From positions 124,001-188,000 of the forward strand of contig CALIRO010000002.1 in the NCBI GenBank assembly GCA_938042245.1: a stretch of 64,000 nt of DNA, read 5' to 3'. This DNA is from an uncultured Thermoguttaceae bacterium. GTDB lineage: Bacteria > Planctomycetota > Planctomycetia > Pirellulales > Thermoguttaceae. Below are positions 56,628-64,000 of the stretch, piece by piece. A model generated the notes under the pieces. That model had not been told where the DNA came from and did not search any database. It worked only from the letters and a program-made list of their open reading frames with translations. The stretch's first letter is position 1, and every line of letters starts with the position of its first letter. Position numbers and translations under genes: made by a program.

Positions 56628-58034
56628 ATGTCTATGTGGTGCTCGTGTGGCCGACATTGCCCCTTTCAAGGCACTGCTCTGGCTACTGCTTCTAGCCACA
56701 GGATTCGAATCCAAGGATTTCGAAAGATAGGCTTTCTGCTGGTGGCCTGGCTCCTAATAGCCGGGGCTATCGGCTGGGAGGGTTCCCCCGGATCGTCCGA
56801 AGAACTTCCTAAGCGGGCAAACGCCCCTTCGCCCTCTCCAACCACCAACCTTCCCAATCGCTCACTTCCGGAAGCCCCAGGGGAGGCCTGGCCCGATAGA
56901 GGCCAATTGGTACTTTTAGACGGCCCAGCCATTGAGGCTGCTTTGGAATTCGCCTCTCAGGGAAAAATGCGGTTTCGCACTTCGGAGGGCAAAACGGTTT
57001 CCACGACCGTAGAAGAACTCCTCCGGTGGGGATCGCCCCGAGAGGTGCAGCGTGCGCCGGTGCTCGTTCTAAATGACGGTGGCCTCCTGGTGGCTCAGGT
57101 CTCCAAGATGGCAGACGGCTTGCTAGAGGTAGAAGCGGATCTTCTGGAACCGAAGGGACCAGCCCCCACCCGAATGCCCGTGGGGCAGGTCCTGGGGGTG
57201 GTATTTCGGTTGCCTAGCCCGTTGGCCGAACGGGATCAGCTTCTGGATCGGCTCCATCGCCAGCGTCCGGAAGAAGACCGTCTTTTGCTTTTAAATGGCG
57301 ACGAACTACAAGGCCGCCTGGAAGCCATCGAAGCTGGCTCGGTTCGTTGGGCGGGTCCTTTGGGCTCCATCTCCGTGGAGATTCCCCGCATCCGAGCGAT
57401 CCAATTTCGCCGACTGCCCCTACCAGCCTCTCGACCGGAAGGCCTGCGGATTTGGGTGGGGCTGCAAGATGGCTCGTTACTGCTCGCCGAACGCCTGAAC
57501 GTCCACCAAGCCAAAGCCGATCTCACCCTGCCGAGCCTCCTCTCCTTCCAGACCCACTTGGAAAATCTCGTCTTTTTGCAGCCGATCGGCGCACGGGTGG
57601 TCTATCTGTCGGACCTGGAGCCGAAACACTACCAGTTTGAACCTTTCTTTGAGTTGGTGTGGCCTTGGCAGCCGGATCGATCCGTAACCGGTACTTGGCT
57701 GCGCTGCGGCGGACGCCGATATCTAAAAGGCCTCGGCGTTCACAGCAAGGCCAGCCTAACATACGACCTCCAGGGCCGATACAGTCGGCTGGAGGCGGAA
57801 TTGGCCCTGGATGATACTAGCGCGGGCAGAGGCAGCGTGATTTATCGGGTTCTGGCAGATGGTAAACCAATATACGAAACGAAGCCGATTTCCAGCGGCG
57901 ATCCGCCCCTTGCCATCCGCCTGGATATAACAAATGTCCAACAGTTAACATTGCTCGTCGATTACGGAGCTTGGGGTGACCAATTGGATCGGGCCAATTG
58001 GCTGGACGCCCGCTTGATCCCGAACGGTCCCTAA
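56628..58034 (+). CDS. Exported protein with C-terminal NPCBM-like carbohydrate-binding domain
   Basis: The open frame starts at 56232 inside the previous gene; ATG 56628, with AAAGG about ten bases upstream, is the likely start and gives 468 residues. A hydrophobic segment (about residues 32-50) could export or anchor it. The C-terminal 150 residues carry the NPCBM hallmark RYLKGLGVHSKASLTYDL, then LDDTSAGRGSVIYRVLADGK and VDYGAWGDQLDRANWLDARL. NPCBM domains bind sugars. The middle part contains several LLLLNGDELQGRL-like strands of unknown function. It closes the envelope cluster and overlaps nothing. Confidence 0.8.
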   Translation: MSMWCSCGRHCPFQGTALATASSHRIRIQGFRKIGFLLVAWLLIAGAIGWEGSPGSSEELPKRANAPSPSPTTNLPNRSLPEAPGEAWPDRGQLVLLDGPAIEAALEFASQGKMRFRTSEGKTVSTTVEELLRWGSPREVQRAPVLVLNDGGLLVAQVSKMADGLLEVEADLLEPKGPAPTRMPVGQVLGVVFRLPSPLAERDQLLDRLHRQRPEEDRLLLLNGDELQGRLEAIEAGSVRWAGPLGSISVEIPRIRAIQFRRLPLPASRPEGLRIWVGLQDGSLLLAERLNVHQAKADLTLPSLLSFQTHLENLVFLQPIGARVVYLSDLEPKHYQFEPFFELVWPWQPDRSVTGTWLRCGGRRYLKGLGVHSKASLTYDLQGRYSRLEAELALDDTSAGRGSVIYRVLADGKPIYETKPISSGDPPLAIRLDITNVQQLTLLVDYGAWGDQLDRANWLDARLIPNGP

Positions 58035-58232
58035 GGGGAGCTGGGCACGGCTCAGCTTTTGCCAATCGCAGCGCGAAGATCGCTCAGGGCTTCTGACGGA
58101 TCGCGGAATGCGGATCGAACAACGTAGGTCGTCGGCTTCGCCTCCGCCTTCCGCCCTCTACCTCCTGATGCCCAACGTTGACGATGCCGGATGAGACCTC
58201 CGCCCTCCGGGCTCTTCTGAAAGGAGCGATGC

Positions 58233-59519
58233 TCAGGCGCTCTGTTTGGCCTCCCGGATCGGCGCCAGCGGCGCCCGCCGATACACCACCTCTTCGGTAA
58301 TCACATAGCGAGTGCCGGGCGGTTGATCCGGCAGTTCAAACATGATGTCTAGCATTAGGTTTTCCATAATGGCCCGCAGACCTCGGGCACCGGTATCTCG
58401 CTCCAAGGCCAAACTGGCAATCGCATCCAAGGCGCCGGGCGTAAACTCCAGCTCCGCCCCTTCCATGGCAAATAGGGCCTGATACTGTTTGACCAATGCA
58501 TTTTTCGGCTCGGTAAGCACCCGGACCAAAGCCGCATGGTTCAGCGGAGCTAAGGTGGAAATAACTGGAAGCCGACCTATAAACTCCGGGATCATCCCGA
58601 ACTCCAAAAGATCGTCCGGGGTAACCAAGGGCAACAATTCGGCCAGGCCCAATTCGGTTTTGGTTCGGGTGTCTTGGGTAAAGCCGATGGTGCGGCGTCC
58701 AATCCGGCGGGCAATGATCTCCTCCAGCCCAACAAAGGTACCCCCACAGATAAACAGAATATTCGTGGTATCCACTTGGATATATTGCTGTTCGGGATGT
58801 TTTCGGCCTCCCTGGGGCGGTACATTGGATATGGTGCCTTCGAGCATCTTCAGAAGGGCCTGCTGGACCCCCTCGCCGGACACATCGCGGGTGATCGAAA
58901 CGTTGAAGCTGGTTTTGGCGATTTTGTCGATTTCGTCAATATAGACAATGCCACGCTGCGCCGCTTCAATATCAAAATCCGCCGCATGCAATAGCTTCAA
59001 CAGCAGATTCTCCACGTCTTCGCCGACATAACCGGCTTCGGTAAGTGTAGTAGCATCGCCGATGGCGAACGGTACGTCCAAAATCCGAGCTAACGTCTGC
59101 GCCAGAAGTGTCTTGCCCGATCCGGTAGGCCCAATCAGAAGAATATTCGACTTATCGATTTCCACCTCCGTGGCCAGGTGCGTTTCGTGAGTAAGCCGAC
59201 GGTAATGATTGTGCACCGCCACCGAGAGCACTTTTTTGGCATGTTCTTGGCCGACCACATATTCATCTAGTTTTTTGCAGATCTCACGGGGCGTGGGAAT
59301 GCGGGCAAACAGCGGTTTGCTGAGGCCACGGCGACGGCGTTCCTGCTCCAGGATAGATTGACATAAGTCCACGCATTCGCCGCATATGAAGACCTCCCCA
59401 GGTCCCTCCACCAAAGGCCCTACATCCCGATAACTCTTCCGACAAAAAGAACAAAAGGCGCTCTTTTTCGAGGCACTCGTACCTCGTCGGCCCCCATCAA
59501 AGTCCCGTCCCAATGGCAT
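58233..59519 (-). CDS. clpX: ATP-dependent Clp protease ATP-binding subunit ClpX
   Basis: ClpX unfolds tagged proteins and feeds them to ClpP. ATG 59519 follows AAAGGATTCAGG; the longer frame to 59594 is unsupported. The 428-residue length is normal. The zinc-binding N-domain has Cys23, Cys26, Cys46 and Cys49, followed by Walker A GPTGSGKT (130-137), Walker [10 protein letters not shown] (191-199) and the sensor-2 segment [21 protein letters not shown] near the end. clpP is not in this window on either side, although the two are often adjacent. Confidence 0.97.
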   Translation of the reverse strand: MPLGRDFDGGRRGTSASKKSAFCSFCRKSYRDVGPLVEGPGEVFICGECVDLCQSILEQERRRRGLSKPLFARIPTPREICKKLDEYVVGQEHAKKVLSVAVHNHYRRLTHETHLATEVEIDKSNILLIGPTGSGKTLLAQTLARILDVPFAIGDATTLTEAGYVGEDVENLLLKLLHAADFDIEAAQRGIVYIDEIDKIAKTSFNVSITRDVSGEGVQQALLKMLEGTISNVPPQGGRKHPEQQYIQVDTTNILFICGGTFVGLEEIIARRIGRRTIGFTQDTRTKTELGLAELLPLVTPDDLLEFGMIPEFIGRLPVISTLAPLNHAALVRVLTEPKNALVKQYQALFAMEGAELEFTPGALDAIASLALERDTGARGLRAIMENLMLDIMFELPDQPPGTRYVITEEVVYRRAPLAPIREAKQSA

Positions 59520-59768
59520 CCTGAATCCTTTCTGTAGGTAGCTACTGGCTGGGGCGAGCAAAAACCTGCGAACAGTCTGGCTCGGGCCGGCCACCTGAAC
59601 TCGGCAATCTGACAGAAAGAAAAACTCTCGCCTAGTCCATTTCGGCTAAACTGGTACCTAAACTTGTTACGTCACGAAACCCCCCTGGGTTTGAAGGTTC
59701 TCCCAGAGGCCGGCACAATTGGCACCTTCCGAACACCCGTTGCCTTGCTCCTACTACATACAACCGAC

Positions 59769-60032
59769 CTATTCGCTGGTTCTGTCTTTATTTACCTGTT
59801 GGTTTAGCTCCTGCTGGATCTGGGGAAGCAATGTCGTTTTAATGCTTCGGAATTCCTGTTCGCTCAGCACACCCTGAGAGTGCATTTCTCGAAATTGACT
59901 CAGCCAATCCTGGGGACCGGATCGGCCTGAAGGGGATAACCGGCGCAATTTTCCCAAAACATATCCGCCAACCCCCACCACGACCACCAAAACCGTTATC
60001 CAGATCCATAATTCCGTCGTCGTTCCACCCAT
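59769..60032 (-). CDS. Small membrane protein with SHOCT-like domain
   Basis: The 87-residue protein has one transmembrane helix (about residues 8-28, WIWITVLVVVVGVGGYVLG) and a short helical tail containing FREMHSQGVLSEQEF, the pattern of SHOCT domains ('xxLxxLxxxGxIxxEEF'). SHOCT domains mark oligomerising small proteins of unclear function. It is expressed from the same strand as clpX, after a 249-base gap with no evident promoter. Confidence 0.7.
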   Translation of the reverse strand: MGGTTTELWIWITVLVVVVGVGGYVLGKLRRLSPSGRSGPQDWLSQFREMHSQGVLSEQEFRSIKTTLLPQIQQELNQQVNKDRTSE

Positions 60033-60536
60033 CCCACCGTACCATCCGTTCCCATCCCACCCTGTCGAGCCCTTGGAAGCGCTCTGGGCCCCGGCCCCAG
60101 CTTACCATACCCCTGGGCCATGCGGCAGGGCACCCTAAATCAAATGAAAACCCCTCCCCTCGGCCGCACCATCATCACCATCATGAATCCCCAATGGGCT
60201 ATTGCCCCCATAATCAATCCCCCTCTATAGGATAGGTTGGCATCCTACCATTGGGTAAAAAGCCTTTCGTAAGACAGTAAAAAAATCCCCTCTTCTCTGC
60301 TTTCCTCCCTCCACAATGGAAGGACTATTGAGGGGCTCACGGCCTGGGTACCGGGGCCCCTCCCGGCCGATAAAGCACCCCACCGGATTTTCCCTTCCCC
60401 CTACGGAGATATGCCCGCCCTTCCCGGCAATACACCTGAATTCCCTCCCACTGCTTTGTTCATACCGCCAACCCTATTCATCCCTTCCATCCTCTCTGGC
60501 CAGAGCTTTACCGTCTTTTTTAGTAACACTTCATTA

Positions 60537-60698
60537 GTCACACTTCAGCCGAGTGGTGTCCCCATCATTCCTGGGGAAACCAACAGGCCAGTTTTTGGGC
60601 CGGTTTTATTTGTTCTGGATGCCCGCCTGCCCGAGAATACCACTCAAAGGCTTTGCGTGGATCACCCTGGCAAGTTGTTTATTCGGCTGAAGTGTTAC
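60537..60698 (-). mobile_element. MITE-like element, 162 bp, inverted orientation
   Basis: The ends GTCACACTTCAGCCGAGTG (60537-60555) and TTCGGCTGAAGTGTTAC (60682-60698) are an inverted repeat. Read on the minus strand, ATCCAGAACAAATAAA sits about 77 bases from its left end and GCCAGGGTGATCC and GCAAAGCCTTTG blocks match the copy at 47366. An additional partial end, AGTAACACTTCATTA, lies just outside at about 60522. Confidence 0.75.
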
Positions 60699-61048
60699 CT
60701 TTTTTATTTTACCTTTTTGGGCTTTCCTTCCCAAGCCTGAGAAAACCAGAAAATTGGGGAAAAGGGGAAAAATGGTTTTACAATGCTTGTCTATCAAAAC
60801 CAGGCAAACTCGGATGATTATCCAATAGGAATTATGCAATAGTAGGTGTATCCCAAAGTGCCCTTCTTGTCTAGTTTTCTTATTTGCTATCTTTTACTTA
60901 ATTTGTGCATTTTGTGATCTTCCGGGCTCCTGGAGTTTAAGTAAGAGCGTGGTTGGAAGCCCTGCACAGGGAGATTATTCACCACTGCCTTTTGGGGAGG
61001 AGACCAGTCAGACGATTACCTGGCCGGGGAGCATGGCGTGTTGGAACT

Positions 61049-61120
61049 TTAGTCTGTTATTAGTCTGTTACACTGAGTTTCCAGCGCGGGCAGTGAAATG
61101 CCTACCCTCTCACAGACAGG
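61049..61120. repeat. Dispersed repeat family 2, copy B
   Basis: TTAGTCTGTTA is tandemly doubled (61049-61070), then CACTGAGTTTCC, GGGCAGTGAAATG and CCTACCCTCTCACAGACAG follow in the same order as the copy at 32630-32700. Confidence 0.6.
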
Positions 61121-61525
61121 GCTCCCTCCAAGGGAGTCCTGCACATTTCCGGACAAACAAGAATCCAAGCTGGGGTGTCTGCCGCTTTGTATTTGGCCTT
61201 TGCCCGCCCTGGGAGAGACCGACTTGGCGTAAGCCAAGCCAGGGGAGGACTGCCGTGTGGGCTCCTACCGGCCGCAGCCCGTACCCCGGTCCCCTGGAGG
61301 TGAAAGTTCCCTTTCCAAAGAGGGTCTCAGAAAGGGATTGTCTCCAGGCAAAGGCCTATTTTCCTCTTGGCCTATTTAGCCAGTTTTGGTACCTTAATCC
61401 CCATTCCCAATAGTTACTGCGAACCACGTTGGGCTTTAGGGCAAGAGGCAACCGCCTGGGGGTGCCTCGTCCCCACGATTTCTCAATACTGAGTCCGGGC
61501 TGCCTTGCAAGGAAGGAGTCGGCCC

Positions 61526-62041
61526 ATGTATCCCCAAACCAAACTGCGGGTGCATATGCGATGGATGATTCGGCGGGATCTACCAGAAGTGCTTCAGATC
61601 GAACAAGCCAGTTTTGAATTCCCCTGGACCGAAGAAGAGTTCTATCGGTGCCTGCGCCAGCGCAACTGCATCGGCATGGTGGCCGAATGTGATAATCAGG
61701 TCGTCGGCTACATGGTCTATGAACTTTGTAAGACTCGCATTCATCTATTGAACTTTGCCGTAGCTCCCCACTATCGGCGCCGAGGCGTCGGTACCCAGAT
61801 GATCCAAAAACTCATCGGAAAGCTTTCGGCTCAAGGCCGCACTCGGATTGTCCTGGAAGTGCGGGAAACCAACCTGCCCGCTCAACTATTCTTTCGGGCT
61901 TGTCAATTTCGGGCCGTTGCTGTGCTGCGAAATTATTATACCGATACCCCGGAAGACGCCTATCTGATGCAATATCGTTACCGCCCAGAAAAGCAGCTCT
62001 TCTCCGACCCGGGGGCTACCGGTCGGCGATTGGCCGGCTGA
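61526..62041 (+). CDS. rimI: GNAT N-acetyltransferase, RimI-like
   Basis: ATG 61526 follows GGAAGGAG by seven bases. The 171-residue protein matches RimI, which acetylates the N-terminal alanine of ribosomal protein S18. The acetyl-CoA-binding motif is RRRGVGTQMI, with LEVRETNLPAQLFF as the typical neighbouring motif and NYYTDTPEDAYLM at the end. The N-terminal part has LPEVLQIEQASFEFPWTEEEF. Related GNAT enzymes share the pattern, so substrate is less certain than family. Confidence 0.88.
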   Translation: MYPQTKLRVHMRWMIRRDLPEVLQIEQASFEFPWTEEEFYRCLRQRNCIGMVAECDNQVVGYMVYELCKTRIHLLNFAVAPHYRRRGVGTQMIQKLIGKLSAQGRTRIVLEVRETNLPAQLFFRACQFRAVAVLRNYYTDTPEDAYLMQYRYRPEKQLFSDPGATGRRLAG

Positions 62042-62079
62042 ACATTCCACCAGACATCATACGCTGGTGTGCCTTGGCC

Positions 62080-62137
62080 TAGTAGACTGCGCTTGCTGCC
62101 AGTTGACTGAGACAACCTCCCCTCTGACAGACGGTCT
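62080..62137. repeat. Dispersed repeat family 2, copy C
   Basis: AGACTGCGCTTGCTGCCAG, TTGACTGAGACAACCT and CCCCTCTGACAGACGG follow the block order of copies A and B, with more divergence. It sits between rimI and the methyltransferase gene. Confidence 0.5.
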
Positions 62138-62222
62138 TTCATTTCACGGCCGAGGGCGGAATATCCTCCTGTCCAGCCAAAGGCCACAGGCGCAGATAGA
62201 ATTCGTCGGTCCGGCTAACAGA

Positions 62223-62972
62223 TTATCTTTTAGGCGGCCAGTGTCCCAGGATGCCGAAGATCGGCAGATGCACGCTGACAGACTGCGGGGGCAATTGGGT
62301 TTCTGTCTGCATGGCCGCTTCTAGGTGGGCTTGTTCTTCTGCCGTCAAAGGAAGCTCTCGAAGCAGTTGCCAGCGGGCCGGATCCGGCGCAGACAACCGA
62401 TCCAAAAGGAGCACCTCTACTTGGAAACCCAGTTCGGCTAAAAGGGGTGGTAGTTTTCGGCCCACTTCCGGATCGGCGCCGGCTCGTCGGAGGCCGGTTT
62501 GCCAGAGCGGTGCAGACGCAATTTCAGGTGGATATTCGATCATGCCGCCGTAATCTGGTTCCAATGCGACCAGCACTCCGGCAGGCTCTAGAACCCGTCG
62601 GATTTCCTTTAATGCCGCCCCCAGCGGAACCCACAGAAGCACCCATTGGCAGAAGACCAGATCGAAGCTTTGGTCGGCAAAGGGCAATCGGCAAGCATCG
62701 GCGCAGATCGGCTGGGCCAGTTGCACTCGGCTTTCTGCCCGGTAAAGGGCGGCCAGGTGGCGGAGTGCTCGAAAGTTCCGATCCACTCCCACCACACGGC
62801 CGCCGCTTCGCCGCAAAAGTTCTGCGGTGATCAGGCCGGGGCCGCATCCCAGGTCCAAAACGGCCCGTCGTTGGCCAATCGCCGCCCGCCGTAATAGCCG
62901 AGCTCGAAACGGTGCCAGCCACTCCGCCTGCTTGGCCAATAATGCTTGGTCCGTCGGAAGGGAGTAATCCAT
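62223..62972 (-). CDS. SAM-dependent methyltransferase, class I
   Basis: The frame reaches 63260, but the recognisable domain begins at about residue 97 of it; ATG 62972 gives 249 residues, though it lacks a clear ribosome site, and ATG 63029 is an alternative. Motif I is LDLGCGPGLITAELL, with VVGVDRNFRALRHL as motif II and the acidic loop ADACRLPFADQSFDLVFCQ following. The pattern IRRVLEPAGVLVALEPDYGGM is usual for small-molecule or lipid methyltransferases. Substrate is unknown. Confidence 0.85.
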   Translation of the reverse strand: MDYSLPTDQALLAKQAEWLAPFRARLLRRAAIGQRRAVLDLGCGPGLITAELLRRSGGRVVGVDRNFRALRHLAALYRAESRVQLAQPICADACRLPFADQSFDLVFCQWVLLWVPLGAALKEIRRVLEPAGVLVALEPDYGGMIEYPPEIASAPLWQTGLRRAGADPEVGRKLPPLLAELGFQVEVLLLDRLSAPDPARWQLLRELPLTAEEQAHLEAAMQTETQLPPQSVSVHLPIFGILGHWPPKR

Positions 62973-63070
62973 TAGGTGTACATTTATATATAACAATATG
63001 AACGTGTAATCACCGGTTGCAGGGAACATTTTTTCCTGTTGGAAAACTAGCAAAACACCCTGCCCGCTGC

Positions 63071-63099
63071 TTGACTTTTCTTCTGCCAGAGAATACTCT
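63071..63099 (+). promoter_or_regulatory. Candidate promoter for the Tat-exported gene
   Basis: TTGACT (63071-63076) and TACTCT (63094-63099) are 17 bases apart and point to the start at 63329. The leader would be about 220 bases. Confidence 0.4.
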
Positions 63100-63328
63100 A
63101 CAAACGATAGACCAAAGGCTGTCCTGCCGGTACATAAGCTTTTTGCGCATTTTACGCTTGCCCTCAGGAAACATTCTGCACCGAGTGGGAGGCCTCGGCA
63201 ATCCTCCCCATATCGTATCGCATATCCCAGCAACGTCCCTCCTATTGCCAGTTCCTGCAAGTAAGACGAAAGAAAGCGAGGAAGAAATTTGGCCCACCTT
63301 TCTTAGAACCTTGTCAAGGAGAGTGAAG

Positions 63329-64000
63329 ATGCACGAGAAGCCTCAGTTTCCCAAACCGTTTCACGCCCATTGTTGTCCCTGTTCCTGCCATGAGCACAGC
63401 GGCCAGGCCTCGGCAGGGCAGATCAGCCGGCGCGGCTTTTTAGGCACGGCTACTTTTGGCAGCATGGCCTTGGCTGGGCTGTCCTGGACCAGTCTGGCGG
63501 CAGCCGAAGCCGACGAAATTCCCCAGGCCCCGCCCCGCAAACCGCTCCGGGTAAAACCAATTTTGACGTATGATGTTCCCCGGCGTCGGGAGGCCTGGAG
63601 TTGGCGTGCCTGGGGCGGCATCCAAACTCATGAGCAAGCCCAGGAGGAATGTGCCCGCATTCAGGCCGAGCTGGAAAAAATCCGCTCCACCGCCGATTTC
63701 CCGCTGGAATGGATGCCGCTTGCGGCCCTGCCACACGGCGGCCAATTGGAAAAACTCAATGATCTTGAATCCGCCGATGCGGCCATCGTCTATGCGGCCG
63801 GCGGCTCGGTGGAAGTGCTCAACCTGTGCCGAAAACTCAATAAACCCGTTGTCGTCTTCTGCCGACACAAGTCCGGGCCGGTCTATCTCTGGTATGAGAT
63901 CATCAGCCCCAGGTATCTCCGGCAACATACGGATGTGCTCTCGGTAACCGGCATTGACGAAGAGGATGTGGTGATCGACAGCCTGGACGAGGTGCTATGG
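63329..64000 (+). CDS. Tat-exported protein, 3' end beyond the window
   Basis: ATG 63329 has AAGGAGAG six bases upstream, and the frame runs open to the last base of the window, giving at least 224 residues. Residues 33-60 form a twin-arginine signal (ISRRGFLGTATFGSMALAG), preceded by a cysteine-rich stretch HCCPCSCHEH near the start. The mature part has WMPLAALPHGGQLEKLND and AAIVYAAGGSVEVLN. I do not recognise a family with confidence; the Rossmann-like pattern would fit a fucose/arabinose-isomerase-like start, but that is a guess. Confidence 0.75.
   Translation, partial: MHEKPQFPKPFHAHCCPCSCHEHSGQASAGQISRRGFLGTATFGSMALAGLSWTSLAAAEADEIPQAPPRKPLRVKPILTYDVPRRREAWSWRAWGGIQTHEQAQEECARIQAELEKIRSTADFPLEWMPLAALPHGGQLEKLNDLESADAAIVYAAGGSVEVLNLCRKLNKPVVVFCRHKSGPVYLWYEIISPRYLRQHTDVLSVTGIDEEDVVIDSLDEVLW

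Larger units (their letters stand above)
60033..61525. other. Long gene-free region with repeat elements
   Basis: These 1493 bases contain no gene I can support. Reading frames such as 60316-60537 and 60949-61413 have no family resemblance and are crossed by repeats. The region holds a MITE-like element (60537-60698) and a copy of repeat family 2 (61049-61120), plus low-complexity C-rich stretches. Confidence 0.6.

Noticed and set aside
56690-56715. T-loop-like GGATTCGAATCC suggesting a tRNA
   Set aside because: No acceptor, D or anticodon stems can be placed around it and it lies inside a coding frame.
60949-61413. 154-residue plus-strand open frame
   Set aside because: It crosses a dispersed repeat and has no recognisable domain or convincing ribosome-binding site.

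Overview
The window looks like chromosome of a member of the Planctomycetota, probably Pirellulales-like; I do not claim a genus. The grounds are the protein repertoire: several Tat-exported Gfo/Idh/MocA oxidoreductases, a sulfatase, a GYF-domain Ser/Thr kinase, a giant HEAT/PQQ-repeat protein, an NPCBM-domain protein, von Willebrand A (VWA) membrane proteins and an ECF sigma factor. Base composition is moderately GC-rich and intergenic spacers are long. No phage, CRISPR, rRNA or transposase gene is visible.

Layout. 1-2606: 3' part of a duplicated BON/secretin-like protein. 3091-4218: tRNA-Leu(CAA) and dapA. 4591-13085: GYF-kinase and a 2072-residue HEAT/PQQ/helical-repeat exported protein. 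13248-18181 (minus): an acetyl-esterase-like hydrolase, aldose 1-epimerase, a broken amidohydrolase and a Tat-exported Gfo/Idh/MocA protein. 18381-24909: a TetR regulator followed by a membrane-fusion protein, a double ATPase and two ABC-2 permeases, the same order as the E. coli cecR-ybhGFSR efflux operon. 25120-34191: carbohydrate and sulfate-ester type functions (two Gfo/Idh/MocA proteins, a sulfatase, a HExxH metallopeptidase-like protein), a solute-binding lipoprotein and a nitroreductase. 35035-41359: a coiled-coil membrane protein, a small membrane protein next to a HEAT-repeat protein, and a GAF-like/HD-GYP protein. 42741-58034: an envelope cluster of a thioredoxin-fold/SCP-like exported protein, ECF sigma factor, two VWA membrane proteins, a 1261-residue membrane coiled-coil protein, a small exported protein, an alpha/alpha-barrel (prenyltransferase-like repeat) protein and an NPCBM-domain protein. 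58233-64000: clpX, a SHOCT-like small protein, rimI-like acetyltransferase, a methyltransferase and the start of a Tat-exported protein that runs off the window.

The most unusual signal is not a gene. At least eight copies or remnants of a roughly 162-bp non-coding element with about 19-bp terminal inverted repeats (a MITE-like element, three copies exactly 162 bp) are scattered through the intergenic regions. They occupy three successive gene junctions of the VWA/coiled-coil cluster and adjoin the broken end of the amidohydrolase fragment. At 55036-55384 one copy carries its right terminal repeat reiterated about nine times at a 21-23 bp period, an iteron-like array. Two further dispersed repeat families also occur. 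These sequence patterns are seen directly; mobility and function are inference.
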